64,000 nt of DNA, taken from Ructibacterium sp965146665 (GTDB lineage: Bacteria > Bacillota > Clostridia > Monoglobales > Monoglobaceae). Location of the stretch: the NCBI GenBank assembly GCA_965146665.1, contig CBCTHE010000012.1, forward strand, positions 1 to 64,000. The letters are read 5' to 3'. The notes below the pieces were generated by a model that saw nothing but the letters and a program-made list of their open reading frames with translations, ran no database searches and was not told the origin of the DNA. Positions 15,010 through 23,389 of the stretch are shown one piece after another (the stretch's first letter is position 1; every line of letters begins with the position of its first letter). Made by a program: the position numbers and the translations under genes.

Positions 15010-17238
15010 TCAGTAGAGAAGCGCCTTGGTCACGCCCTCGTCCATGAGCTTGATCTTGCTGCCCTTTTGGTTGGAATAGTAGAGCTTACCGGTCTGGTTT
15101 TCCCCTTCACCATCCCGCTTCAGAAGCAGGATCACGCCATCCTTCTTCATGCCGTAGGAGTTGACCCCGGTATCAATCTGCCGAATCTTGCCCTTGCTGC
15201 TGACACATTCCACCTCTCCCACAGTCATGGGATCGGTCTGGACATTTTTGGCGTAGACCATAGCCTCGCCCGCCTTGTCATAGGTGAATGCGCCGGCGCT
15301 GACGTTCTCAGCCAGGGTGACGGTGTTGGAGTTGGCATAGGAGACCAGGTTCACCGTTGCCGCATCCTTGTTATAGGCCGCCGCAAACCGCACGGTGGCA
15401 CCGTCCGCCGAAACATTGCACCCATAGGCGTCATCCGAAATCCGTTTTTCCGTCCCCGCATAGCCGTTGATGATGTTCAGGGTAAACAGGGCACCCTTGC
15501 AGTTTTCCTCATCATATCCGCCGATATACGCGATTCTGGAGAAGTCCTCGCTGGCGTCAAACTGTACCTTTGCCTGGGGATTCTCCTTCACGTTCACCAC
15601 GGCGTTTGCGATCTTCTGGGAGGCGTTTTCCGTGGCCGCAACAACATAATAATCGCTCTTGTTGGTCTCATAGGTCTTGGTATAGATCACAGCGCCTTCA
15701 TCCTTGCGGACCCGCTCAATCTTTGTGATATCCTCCGCCATCTGATTGGTCTTTCCGGATGCAAAATCCACATAGCTGATGGTCTGGAAATTGTCGTGAT
15801 AATTGCTGTAAGCATAGACCGCCTCCGCCTTTTCCAGAATCACCGGCGGCAGAAATGCCTTTTCCGCGTAGACCGCAGGCGCCTCATTTTCCTTCATGGC
15901 GCAAAGGCTGTAGGTCCCGGTCTCGGTGTCATATTCCTTGGCATAGAGGTAGATATTGCTCTTCGGTGTGGTGCCGAATACAAAGGCGGTTTTTTCATCA
16001 ATCACCCGGCTCTCGGGCGCGGCGTCCTTGCCAAAGGCCCGGACGCACAGGTCGCCGGTATTCACAATGGGGTTAAAGTTCTTGATATACAGCGCGGAAA
16101 GCCCGTTCTGCGCAAAGACAAAGTTGTCAGCGCAGACATCCTGCTCCACAGCCACAGGCTCTTTTTGGGCCGCGTTCCAGTAGAACAGCTCCCCGTGATA
16201 ACCGGTGTCATCGGTATTCTGGAGATACAGGACGGATTTTCCATCCTTGCTCACAACCACTTTATAGTAGACCGAGGAAGCCACGGCAGTCCGGCTCTTG
16301 GGGGAGTCGTTCTGATAATAGACCAGATCCCCGCGGCCGTTGTTCAGATCCACATTTTCCAGGAAAAAGGTGTGCAAACCGTCCTCTGACACATGAATCA
16401 GCTGTTTCTCCGTGGCGGCCGCCTGCTTGTACACCTTGGGATCCTCCGCCTTCTGCTTCTTGGCGCCGGCGCTCGAAGCGGGCTTCGGCGCGGCGGTGGC
16501 CGCCGGCTCCGGCGCGGCGTAGGCGCTCACCAGATTGCCGCTGAGCTCCTGCGGCTTTTTATCATAGACCATATAGAGCTGGTTGCCCTTGGTATAAACC
16601 GTGGGATAGTGAACATCGCCGTCCATCATATTGGCAAACAGATTGATGGCGCCGATGATCACCGCAATAACAACCACTGCCACACCAGCGCCAATCATGA
16701 GGCCCCGGCTCTTTCCAGGATCCCCGGCAGGACGTTCCCGCTTGGTCTTGGCCGCCCGCAACGCGGCCGCCTTTTCCCGGTCGGTCCGGCTCATCCGCTC
16801 CACATGGGCACGCCTGCCCGGTTCGTGGCGCTTGCCCTGACTCCGGCGTTCCCGGCGGAGCGCCGCCCGCTGGGCCGCCTCCTCCATCTCCTCCAGAGAC
16901 CGCTGCCGGTGCTCCGGCTTTTTTTCATCGGCCTGTCCCGTCTTTTCCGGGTGAAGCAGTTCCTCCGCCCTGTCCTTGCCGATGCCGAGCTCCATATCCG
17001 CAATGGCCTGGCGAATCTCGCCCGCATCCTTAAAGGTCAAGGTATACTGGAGATCGAAGTCATAGGTATCCTTGGATGGATCTATGGCTGAAAAACGTCC
17101 GGTGTCCTGTCCCGCGGACTGCCGCGCCGGTTTGTCCGCCGAGCCTTCCTCTTTGATGCCCGGCTTCACAGGCGTATGGCAAAGAGGGCATACCTCTGCA
17201 TTTTCAGGTAGGGTTATATCACACTTTGGACACTTCAT
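15010..17238 (-). CDS. Zinc-ribbon, single-pass membrane protein with large repeat ectodomain
   Basis: 742 residues. The N-terminal zinc ribbon CPKC...CPLC (residues 3-20) is followed by a charged, Arg/Lys/Glu-rich cytoplasmic region (about 30-175) and one membrane helix (about 179-205, LMIGAGVAVVVIAVIIGAIN). An Ala/Pro linker leads to a roughly 480-residue outer part with repeated strands such as VSKDGKSVLYLQN, FAQNGLSALYIKN and VSADGATVRFAAA, which look like a beta-propeller. I know no named family for the whole. It has its own promoter (17353-17381) and sits between trmD and nadD. It may sense or organise something at the envelope; this is a guess. Confidence 0.6.
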   Translation of the reverse strand: MKCPKCDITLPENAEVCPLCHTPVKPGIKEEGSADKPARQSAGQDTGRFSAIDPSKDTYDFDLQYTLTFKDAGEIRQAIADMELGIGKDRAEELLHPEKTGQADEKKPEHRQRSLEEMEEAAQRAALRRERRSQGKRHEPGRRAHVERMSRTDREKAAALRAAKTKRERPAGDPGKSRGLMIGAGVAVVVIAVIIGAINLFANMMDGDVHYPTVYTKGNQLYMVYDKKPQELSGNLVSAYAAPEPAATAAPKPASSAGAKKQKAEDPKVYKQAAATEKQLIHVSEDGLHTFFLENVDLNNGRGDLVYYQNDSPKSRTAVASSVYYKVVVSKDGKSVLYLQNTDDTGYHGELFYWNAAQKEPVAVEQDVCADNFVFAQNGLSALYIKNFNPIVNTGDLCVRAFGKDAAPESRVIDEKTAFVFGTTPKSNIYLYAKEYDTETGTYSLCAMKENEAPAVYAEKAFLPPVILEKAEAVYAYSNYHDNFQTISYVDFASGKTNQMAEDITKIERVRKDEGAVIYTKTYETNKSDYYVVAATENASQKIANAVVNVKENPQAKVQFDASEDFSRIAYIGGYDEENCKGALFTLNIINGYAGTEKRISDDAYGCNVSADGATVRFAAAYNKDAATVNLVSYANSNTVTLAENVSAGAFTYDKAGEAMVYAKNVQTDPMTVGEVECVSSKGKIRQIDTGVNSYGMKKDGVILLLKRDGEGENQTGKLYYSNQKGSKIKLMDEGVTKALLY

Positions 17239-17352
17239 GAAATATCACTGCCTTTCTGATGTGAATCAAATTCTTTCGTAGTGCGCGCCATCTGAAAAGC
17301 ACGGCGCGTTTTCCCTGAGATACAATCTCAGCATTTTACCCTAATATGAATT

Positions 17353-17381
17353 ATTGTACCATAATACCACCAGAATTACAA
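17353..17381 (-). promoter_or_regulatory. Promoter of the zinc-ribbon gene operon
   Basis: Minus-strand TTGTAA (17376-17381), 17-bp spacer, TACAAT (17353-17358). A dyad CTGAGAT/ATCTCAG lies downstream (about 17317-17333), in the roughly 110-nt untranslated leader. Its position after the trmD stop would start transcription of the zinc-ribbon gene, nadD, yqeK, LCP and rsfS. Confidence 0.65.
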
Positions 17382-17389
17382 CCATGTTT

Positions 17390-18130
17390 TCACAAGTTTT
17401 CGGTTTTTTTGAGTTCAGCTACCAAATTTTTCTCTTTTTCACTGAGATTGGCTTTTGAAAGCATACCCCGCCGCTTTCGGAAGGTGGTGCGCACGGACAT
17501 CTCCCGCTTCCACGCCTCAATGTTCTTATGGTGTCCGCTCAGGAGGATATCCGGCACTTTCCGGCCATGCCAGAGCTCCGGCCGGGTATATTGGGGATAT
17601 TCAAGCAGTCCGCTGAAATGGGATTCCTCGGAAAAGGCCATCTCGCTTTTCAGAACGCCCGGTATGAGCCGGGCCGTGGCGTCAACCACTGCCATGGCCG
17701 CAATTTCGCCGCCTGTCATGACAAAATCTCCCAGGGAGAGCTCCAAATCCACAATCTCATCTAAAACCCGCTGGTCCACCCCTTCATAGTGGCCGCACAG
17801 GAGTACCAGATGCCTCTCCCGGGCCAGCCGCTTTGCCGTCCCCTGCCGGAATGTCCGCCCCTGCGGGGAGAGATAAATGGTCTTCGGCTTATAATTGAGC
17901 CCCCTGCAGACGCTTTCATAGGCCAGAAAGATCGGCTCCGCCTGCATGACCATACCGGCGCCGCCGCCATAGGGATAGTCGTCCACCTGTCTGTGTTTGT
18001 TATAGGCAAAATCCCGGATCTGAACATAGTTGAGGGTAAGCAGCCCCTTGCTCTGGGCGCGGCCGATGATGCTGTCGTCCAGCACGGCCTGGAACATCTC
18101 CGGGAACAGGGTCAAAATATCAAACCGCAT
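17390..18130 (-). CDS. trmD: tRNA (guanine-N1)-methyltransferase
   Basis: 246 residues. Methylates G37 of tRNAs, preventing frameshifts. The knotted SPOUT domain shows FDILTLFPEMF, GGGAGMVMQAEP, LCGHYEGVDQRV and SLGDFVMTGGE. Its start overlaps the rimM stop by one base. Normally rplS follows trmD; here the next gene is the zinc-ribbon protein. Confidence 0.96.
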   Translation of the reverse strand: MRFDILTLFPEMFQAVLDDSIIGRAQSKGLLTLNYVQIRDFAYNKHRQVDDYPYGGGAGMVMQAEPIFLAYESVCRGLNYKPKTIYLSPQGRTFRQGTAKRLARERHLVLLCGHYEGVDQRVLDEIVDLELSLGDFVMTGGEIAAMAVVDATARLIPGVLKSEMAFSEESHFSGLLEYPQYTRPELWHGRKVPDILLSGHHKNIEAWKREMSVRTTFRKRRGMLSKANLSEKEKNLVAELKKTENL

Positions 18131-18630
18131 CAGTCGATCAGTCCTTCCATCAATTCTACCAGCACATAGCCCTCCTCAAGGTTGACCTCCCTGACTACCT
18201 GGTCAATCACAGGGATCAGAACCGGTTTTTTGCGCGGGCTTTTGAGCACATACACATCATTGCTGCCGGTCTTGATGACCTCGTCAATGGTGCCGAGCAC
18301 CTCGCCCTCCGCGGTCCGCACTGTAAGCCCCTCCAAATCGGCGATATAGTAGGTTCCCTCCGGCAGCTCTCCCAGCATCTCCCGCTCAATGGTGACAATC
18401 TGGTTTCTGAGCTGTTCCGCGTCATTTATTGTTTCAATACCCGCAACGGCCACAATTTCACAGTTTTTGTGAAACCGGGTACGCAGGACCTCGTACCGTC
18501 TGCCGCCGATGTATAAATATGCAAGTTCATCAAAGATACCCGGATCGTCGCACCAGGGCTGGATCTTAATTTCCCCCCGGATACCATGGGTGTTGACCAC
18601 CTTGCCGAGTTCCAGCATTTTTTCTTTCAT
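18130..18630 (-). CDS. rimM: 16S rRNA processing protein RimM
   Basis: 166 residues. An N-terminal RimM domain (GKVVNTHGIRGEIKI) is followed by a PRC-barrel (YYIADLEGLTVRTAEGEVLG, then IPVIDQVVREV). It assists 30S maturation near S19. The ATG follows TGGAG. It overlaps trmD by one base and is separated from khpA by a 290-bp structured gap. Confidence 0.94.
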   Translation of the reverse strand: MKEKMLELGKVVNTHGIRGEIKIQPWCDDPGIFDELAYLYIGGRRYEVLRTRFHKNCEIVAVAGIETINDAEQLRNQIVTIEREMLGELPEGTYYIADLEGLTVRTAEGEVLGTIDEVIKTGSNDVYVLKSPRKKPVLIPVIDQVVREVNLEEGYVLVELMEGLID

Positions 18631-18718
18631 AACGACTCCATTCCGCCGCTCCGCGCCGGCTTGACGAAATATTCCACAAAAGCCTCAAAACGCGGAGCAA
18701 GGAATGGAGGCTTTCATG

Positions 18719-18922
18719 CCGTGCGCAGTTTGCACGGTTACAAAGGGCTCCCGCAAAAGCGAGACATATCCCAAGCCTTTGCGGGAAAAAGGAGCGGCCG
18801 CGAAGCGCGGGAGGTTCCGGCGTCCTTAGCCGGAACGACCACAGCACAGCTTGCCGCGACGCTCCGCCAATACAAAAGGGATGCGAAACAGACGCACCCC
18901 TTTTGTGCAGCACTGCTGTGCT
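18719..18922. repeat. String of four hairpins between khpA and rimM
   Basis: The 290-bp gap (18631-18920) holds no gene but four strong stems: 18719-18724/18732-18737 (CCGTGC/GCACGG), 18750-18760/18775-18785 (CCCGCAAAAGC / GCCTTTGCGGG), 18813-18821/18829-18836 (GGTTCCGGC / GCCGGAAC), and 18872-18885/18893-18906 (ACAAAAGGG.. / ..CCCCTTTTGT). The last is itself enclosed by AGCACAGC (18843-18850) and GCTGTGCT (18915-18922). Such runs suggest an inserted non-coding repeat element or a structured RNA in the operon. Confidence 0.6.
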
Positions 18923-19148
18923 ATACAATATCAACAATGACTTTTTTGTTTTCGCTGCTCGCCGCGGCCTTCATCACGGTCCGGATCGCCTTGGCAATAC
19001 GCCCCTGCTTTCCGATGACCTTGCCCATGTCCTCCTCGGCGACATGCAGCTGCAATACGGTAGAGGTTTCCTTTTCCGTCACGGTCACCTCTACTGCTTC
19101 GGGATGATTCACCATTGATTTCGCGATAAACTCCAAAAGTTCCCGCAT
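18921..19148 (-). CDS. khpA: KH-domain RNA-binding protein KhpA
   Basis: 75 residues with a single KH domain. The GxxG loop is in VIGKQGRIAKAIRTVMKAAA. KhpA works with KhpB/Jag to control cell-division transcripts in Firmicutes. The ATG at 19148 has GGAGGG six bases upstream, so I prefer it to the GTG at 19166. Between rpsP and rimM, its conserved position. Confidence 0.93.
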   Translation of the reverse strand: MRELLEFIAKSMVNHPEAVEVTVTEKETSTVLQLHVAEEDMGKVIGKQGRIAKAIRTVMKAAASSENKKVIVDIV

Positions 19149-19170
19149 TGTTATCCCTCCAGACACAAGG

Positions 19171-19413
19171 TTAGATGATGCCTTTTTCTTTCAAAAGACG
19201 TTTTACAGTATCGGTCGGCTGTGCGCCGTTCTTGATCCATTTCTGAACCTTTTCCGCCTCGAACTCTGTGGTGGAAGGATTGGTCATGGGATTGTACGTA
19301 CCCACCTGCTCAATGAACCGTCCGTCTCTGGGGTATCTGGAATCCGCAACCACTACACGGTAAAAAGGTGCCTTTTTCGCGCCCATTCTCTTCAAACGAA
19401 TCTTTACTGCCAT
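19171..19413 (-). CDS. rpsP: 30S ribosomal protein S16
   Basis: 80 residues: AVKIRLKRMGAKKAPFYRVVVADSR, DGRFIEQVGTYNP and a basic C-terminus. Full length. RBS TTTGGAGG. 22-bp gap to khpA. Upstream, the 156-bp gap to ffh carries a GC-rich hairpin (TGCGGGC...GCCCGCA, about 19498-19517). Confidence 0.97.
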   Translation of the reverse strand: MAVKIRLKRMGAKKAPFYRVVVADSRYPRDGRFIEQVGTYNPMTNPSTTEFEAEKVQKWIKNGAQPTDTVKRLLKEKGII

Positions 19414-19569
19414 TTTAAAATTACCTCCAAAATATAGTATAAATGAATGATGTATAAATACATTGAGGCTCTCGCCTTAATCTTTTGCTGTATCGGGTGC
19501 GGGCTTTGGCGCCCGCAGATCACGCCGTCTCCCGGGGCCTTCCTGTTCGGACGGCGGACCGGCCGTGCG

Positions 19570-20928
19570 CTATCTTGGAAAACCGCCGGGCATGCCGCCG
19601 AAGAATCCCTTGCGCTTCTTCATCTTCTTGCCCATGCCGCCAGCGAGCTGTTTCATCATTTTCTGCATCTGCTCAAATTGCTTGATCAGCGCGTTGACCT
19701 CCGCCATGGAGGTACCGCTGCCCCTGGCAATCCGCTCCTTGCGGGCGGGTGTCAGTTTATCCTGCAGTTCCCGTTCTCTGGGGGTCATGGATTTGATGAT
19801 GGCCTCAATATGGCCCAGCCGCTTCTCGTCCACATCCACGTTTTTCAGCGCGCTGGCATTGACGCCGGGCAGCATTCCCAGAACATTCTGAATGGGTCCC
19901 ATATTCTTCATCTGGTCCATCTGGTCCAGAAAATCCGTAAAGGTAAACCGCTGTGTCCGAAGTTTGCGCTCCAGCTCCTCCGCTTTTTTCATGTCAAGGG
20001 CCTGCTCCGCCTTTTCAATCAGGCTCAGCATATCGCCCATGCCCAAAATCCGGGAGGCCATCCGGTCGGGATGGAACACCTCCAGATCGGTGAGCTTTTC
20101 GCCCATACCGCAGAACTTGATGGGTTTTTGGGTCACGGCCCGAACGGAAAGGGCCGCGCCGCCACGGGTGTCGCCGTCCAGCTTGGTCAGAACCACACCG
20201 CCGATCTCCAGCTCCTTGTTAAACGCGTCCGCCACATTGACCGCGTCCTGTCCTGTCATAGCATCTACCACCAGCAGGATCTCGGTGGGCTCCACCTCCC
20301 TGCAGATCTCCTTGAGCTCATTCATCAGGGGTTCGTCAATGTGAAGGCGGCCCGCCGTATCTATGATCAGAACGTCGTTGGAATGGGCTATGGCATGGGC
20401 CAGCCCCGCCTTGGCAATTCCCACCGCGTCTGTGCTTCCCTCCACGGCATACACCGGAAGGTCCAGCTTTCCGCCCACCACCTGCAGCTGTTTTACCGCC
20501 GCGGGACGGTAGACGTCACAGGCGCACAGGAGCGGCCGCTTTCCCTGCTTTTTCAGCAGACCGCCCAGCTTCGCGGCCGTGGTGGTCTTTCCGGCGCCCT
20601 GCAGTCCCGCCATCATAATAACCGTGGGCGGTTTCGGTGAGACGGTCAGCTTCTGCTCCGTCCCCCCCATGAGGCGCACCAGCTCTTCATTGACGATCTT
20701 TATGACCTGCTGGGCGGGGGTGAGGGATTCCATAACCTCAGCGCCGGACGCACGCTCTGATACCTGTTTGACAAAGTCCTTGACAACCTTAAAGTTAACA
20801 TCCGCCTCCAGCAGCGCCAGCTTCACTTCCCGCATGGCGTCCTTCAGGTCCTTTTCGCTGACCTTGCCCTTGCCCTTCAGTTTCCGGAAGGTGTTCTGCA
20901 GTTTATCCGCCAAACTTTCAAATGCCAT
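19570..20928 (-). CDS. ffh: Signal recognition particle protein Ffh
   Basis: 452 residues. SRP GTPase that delivers nascent membrane proteins to FtsY. N domain (1-90); G domain with GLQGAGKTTTAAKLG, DVYRPAAVKQL, DTAGR and TKLDGDTRGGAAL; methionine-rich M domain ending MMKQLAGGMGKKMKKRKGFF, which binds SRP RNA and signal peptides. RBS AGGAGG. Follows ylxM by 26 bp. Confidence 0.97.
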   Translation of the reverse strand: MAFESLADKLQNTFRKLKGKGKVSEKDLKDAMREVKLALLEADVNFKVVKDFVKQVSERASGAEVMESLTPAQQVIKIVNEELVRLMGGTEQKLTVSPKPPTVIMMAGLQGAGKTTTAAKLGGLLKKQGKRPLLCACDVYRPAAVKQLQVVGGKLDLPVYAVEGSTDAVGIAKAGLAHAIAHSNDVLIIDTAGRLHIDEPLMNELKEICREVEPTEILLVVDAMTGQDAVNVADAFNKELEIGGVVLTKLDGDTRGGAALSVRAVTQKPIKFCGMGEKLTDLEVFHPDRMASRILGMGDMLSLIEKAEQALDMKKAEELERKLRTQRFTFTDFLDQMDQMKNMGPIQNVLGMLPGVNASALKNVDVDEKRLGHIEAIIKSMTPRERELQDKLTPARKERIARGSGTSMAEVNALIKQFEQMQKMMKQLAGGMGKKMKKRKGFFGGMPGGFPR

Positions 20929-20954
20929 TGCCGCACCTCCATTCGCGCACGCTT

Positions 20955-21335
20955 CTATTCCTCATTCATCTCACCAATGATGGTGAGGATTTCATTGATC
21001 TTTCTCTTGATATCATCGGACAGATAGAGAATATTAGGCGACTGCTCTATCTCCCGGATGATATCGTCAATATGGCCCAGCTTTTCCTTGATGTTCAAAA
21101 ACCGCTGTGCAAGCCCCAGCCTCGCCTCCACATCAAAGAGCGTGTGTTCCGCCCGTTTGATATTGTCGCGCACTCCCTGCCGGGTAATTCCCATATGCTC
21201 GCTGATTTCTGACAGGGAAAGGTCCTCGTTGTAGTAGAGGTCTATGCTCTCCGCCTGCCGCTGGGTCAGCATATTCCGGTAGATGGAAAACAGCAGACCG
21301 ACCTCAACGTTCCGTTCCATACCCGTGACTTCCAT
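20955..21335 (-). CDS. ylxM: YlxM-family helix-turn-helix SRP-associated protein
   Basis: 126 residues with an HTH of sigma-70 region 4 type (LTQRQAESIDLYYNEDLSLSEISEHMGITRQGVRDNIKRAE). YlxM is encoded before ffh in Firmicutes and acts with SRP. First gene of the ylxM-ffh-rpsP-khpA-rimM-trmD transcript. GGTGATG lies before the ATG. Confidence 0.93.
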   Translation of the reverse strand: MEVTGMERNVEVGLLFSIYRNMLTQRQAESIDLYYNEDLSLSEISEHMGITRQGVRDNIKRAEHTLFDVEARLGLAQRFLNIKEKLGHIDDIIREIEQSPNILYLSDDIKRKINEILTIIGEMNEE

Positions 21336-21380
21336 CTGGCATCACCATCCTTATGACGTCTCCTCAACCGGTTGTTTATA

Positions 21381-21404
21381 TTGTAAAGTGCTATCGCTTT
21401 ACAA
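21381..21404. promoter_or_regulatory. 8-bp dyad in the ylxM leader
   Basis: TTGTAAAG (21381-21388) and CTTTACAA (21397-21404) are exact inverted copies with an 8-nt spacer. It lies about 10 bp downstream of the -10 box of the ylxM promoter, so it is either a transcription-factor operator or a hairpin at the very start of the mRNA. Confidence 0.6.
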
Positions 21405-21414
21405 CGACTATAAA

Positions 21415-21443
21415 ATTTTAACCTAACGGGCTTTATTTGTCAA
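21415..21443 (-). promoter_or_regulatory. ylxM-ffh operon promoter
   Basis: Minus-strand TTGACA (21438-21443), 17-bp spacer, TAAAAT (21415-21420). Confidence 0.88.
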
Positions 21444-21520
21444 CCCTTTTTTGAAAAAAAGTCTGAAAAAAATGCACAAAAAACGATACTGGTCCGGGGA
21501 TTTCCCTTGATACAGCAAAA

Positions 21521-21543
21521 CCCCTCTTCCATTGGGAGAGGGG
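21521..21543 (-). terminator. obgE terminator
   Basis: Stem CCCCTCTTCC / GGGAGAGGGG with a short loop, followed on the minus strand by TTTTG. It lies about 85 bp after the obgE stop. The rest of 21336-21628 holds the ylxM promoter and no gene. Confidence 0.7.
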
Positions 21544-21628
21544 CTGCGAAGCGATTTCAGAAAAAAACTGCGTCTTACATTGAAAGTCATCTTGGAAAGT
21601 CATCTTGACTGGCAGGGTACGCCACTGT

Positions 21629-22906
21629 TTATTTCACAAAATCAAATTCCACGCCGTACAGGCGGACGGTATCTCCCTCCTGAATGCCCGCGTCCTCCAG
21701 CAGCTTGATCACGCCGCTTTTGATCAGGGCCCGCTGGAAATACTGCAGGGATTCGTAGTCGTCAAAGTTGGTGGACCCAACAATCTTCCGCACCCGCAGG
21801 CCCTCCACCTCATAGGCGCCGTCCTCCGTCCTGGCCACAGTAATCCGTTCATCCTGCTTTGCCAGTTCCGGATCATACATCTCATACGCCTCGTCGTCTT
21901 CGGACTTCGGAAGCTTGGACAGGGTTTCCCAAGTATAGTTCAGCACGTCGGAAATCCCCTGCTTAGTCGCCGCCGAGATGGGAAACACCTTATGGCCCAT
22001 CCGCTCTATCTCTTCCTTAAAAGTCTCATAGTTTTCGGCAAAGACGGGAATGTCCGCCTTATTGGCCAGGACAATCTGCGGCTTCTGCGCCAGCTTTTCG
22101 CTGTAGAGCCGAAGTTCCCGGTTGATGGCCATGAAATCCTCCAGAGGATCCCTGCCCTCTATGCCGGACACGTCCACAATATGAAGCAGAATTCTGGTCC
22201 GTTCCACATGGCGCAGAAACTCATGGCCCAGACCCACACCCTCGTGGGCGCCTTCGATGATCCCCGGTATATCAGCCACCACAAACCCGCTTCCGTCCCC
22301 CATATCCACCACGCCCAAATTGGGGCTCAGTGTGGTGAAATGATAGTTCGCAATCTTAGGCCGGGCATCACTGACAATGGACAAAAAGGTGGACTTTCCC
22401 ACGTTGGGAAACCCCAGCAGTCCCACGTCCGCAATCAGTTTAAGCTCCAGCGTAACCATACATTCTTCTCCGGGCATGCCGGATTTCGCAAACTTCGGCG
22501 TCTGCCGGGTGGCGGTTGCAAAATGCGCATTCCCCCAGCCGCCGGATCCGCCTTTGGCAGCAGTCATCCGCTGGCCGTCCGCCTTCAAATCGCACATCAC
22601 CAGCCCGCTCTCCGCCTCACGGATCAGTGTGCCGACCGGCACACGAACCTCAAGATCCTGACCGTTTTTGCCATTTCGCTTTGCGTCCCGGCCGCTGCCT
22701 CCGGCCTCAGCAGCGTATTTCCGCTTATAGCGGAAATCCATCAGCGTATTGATATTTTTGTCCGCCACAAAGACAATATTGCCGCCCCGGCCGCCGTCGC
22801 CGCCGTCCGGGCCGCCGGCCGCAACATATTTTTCGCGGTGAAAGGTGACGGCGCCATTGCCGCCGTCACCGGCCTTGATAAAAACTTTTGCGTAATCTGT
22901 AAACAT
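21629..22906 (-). CDS. obgE: GTPase ObgE (CgtA)
   Basis: 425 residues. Glycine-rich Obg fold (1-157, for example GDGGRGGNIVFVADKNINTL), G domain with GFPNVGKSTFL, DIPGIIEGAHEGVGLGHEFL and NKAD, and a C-terminal OCT domain typical of Gram-positive Obg (about 345-425). Acts in 50S assembly and stress signalling. Follows rpmA but a terminator lies between, so it probably has its own promoter too. Confidence 0.96.
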   Translation of the reverse strand: MFTDYAKVFIKAGDGGNGAVTFHREKYVAAGGPDGGDGGRGGNIVFVADKNINTLMDFRYKRKYAAEAGGSGRDAKRNGKNGQDLEVRVPVGTLIREAESGLVMCDLKADGQRMTAAKGGSGGWGNAHFATATRQTPKFAKSGMPGEECMVTLELKLIADVGLLGFPNVGKSTFLSIVSDARPKIANYHFTTLSPNLGVVDMGDGSGFVVADIPGIIEGAHEGVGLGHEFLRHVERTRILLHIVDVSGIEGRDPLEDFMAINRELRLYSEKLAQKPQIVLANKADIPVFAENYETFKEEIERMGHKVFPISAATKQGISDVLNYTWETLSKLPKSEDDEAYEMYDPELAKQDERITVARTEDGAYEVEGLRVRKIVGSTNFDDYESLQYFQRALIKSGVIKLLEDAGIQEGDTVRLYGVEFDFVK

Positions 22907-23032
22907 GCTGATCCCTCCAAACTCATATCCTTAGTATGTCTCACATCCGCCGTCCTGATTCCGGCCGCGGCGGCCGTGCTCCAAAAGTTCCATAACAGCG
23001 GTTCCGTGCCCGGCGGATTGCCGAAAGGCAAG

Positions 23033-23060
23033 AAAAAAGGGGCGGACCGCTGTCCACCCC
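23033..23060 (-). terminator. rplU-rpmA terminator
   Basis: Minus-strand stem GGGGTGGAC / GTCCGCCCC with a 4-nt loop, followed by TTTTTT. 14 bp after the rpmA stop. Confidence 0.88.
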
Positions 23061-23073
23061 GATATGTTCTGCA

Positions 23074-23334
23074 TTACTGGGCAATCTCGTAAACAGATAC
23101 CTGCTTCTTATCCTTGCCCTTACGCTCAAATTTCACTCTGCCGTCGATCAGTGCAAAGAGGGTATCATCGCTGCCTTTGCCGACATTGATACCGGGATGA
23201 ATCTTTGTACCTCTCTGACGCACGAGAATATTACCCGCAAGAACAGGCTGGCCGTCGCCCTTTTTCACGCCAAGGCGTTTCGCCTCGGAGTCTCTGCCGT
23301 TCTTGGTACTTCCCATACCTTTCTTATGAGCCAT
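23074..23334 (-). CDS. rpmA: 50S ribosomal protein L27
   Basis: 86 residues starting MAHKKGMGSTKNGRDSEAK. It lacks the N-terminal extension (LxLQFFA-type) that Prp protease removes in most Firmicutes, and no prp gene lies between rplU and rpmA. The N-terminus is thus of the proteobacterial kind, usable without cleavage. The rest (GQPVLAGNILVRQRGTKIHPG) is standard. RBS AGGAGTGAG. Confidence 0.97.
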   Translation of the reverse strand: MAHKKGMGSTKNGRDSEAKRLGVKKGDGQPVLAGNILVRQRGTKIHPGINVGKGSDDTLFALIDGRVKFERKGKDKKQVSVYEIAQ

Positions 23335-23389
23335 GTTTTCTCACTCCTTTATAACCGATTTAAACTGCGGAAACGGATCGCTCCGTTAA

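Noticed and set aside
14329..16389. 686-codon plus-strand frame opposite nadD and the zinc-ribbon gene
   Set aside because: Spans several real minus-strand genes and has low-complexity, His/Arg-rich composition typical of antisense frames.
18566..18937. Minus-strand frame of 123 codons across the khpA-rimM gap
   Set aside because: It runs through the four hairpins and into rimM out of frame; Arg/Ser/Cys-rich with no motif. Treated as non-coding repeat.
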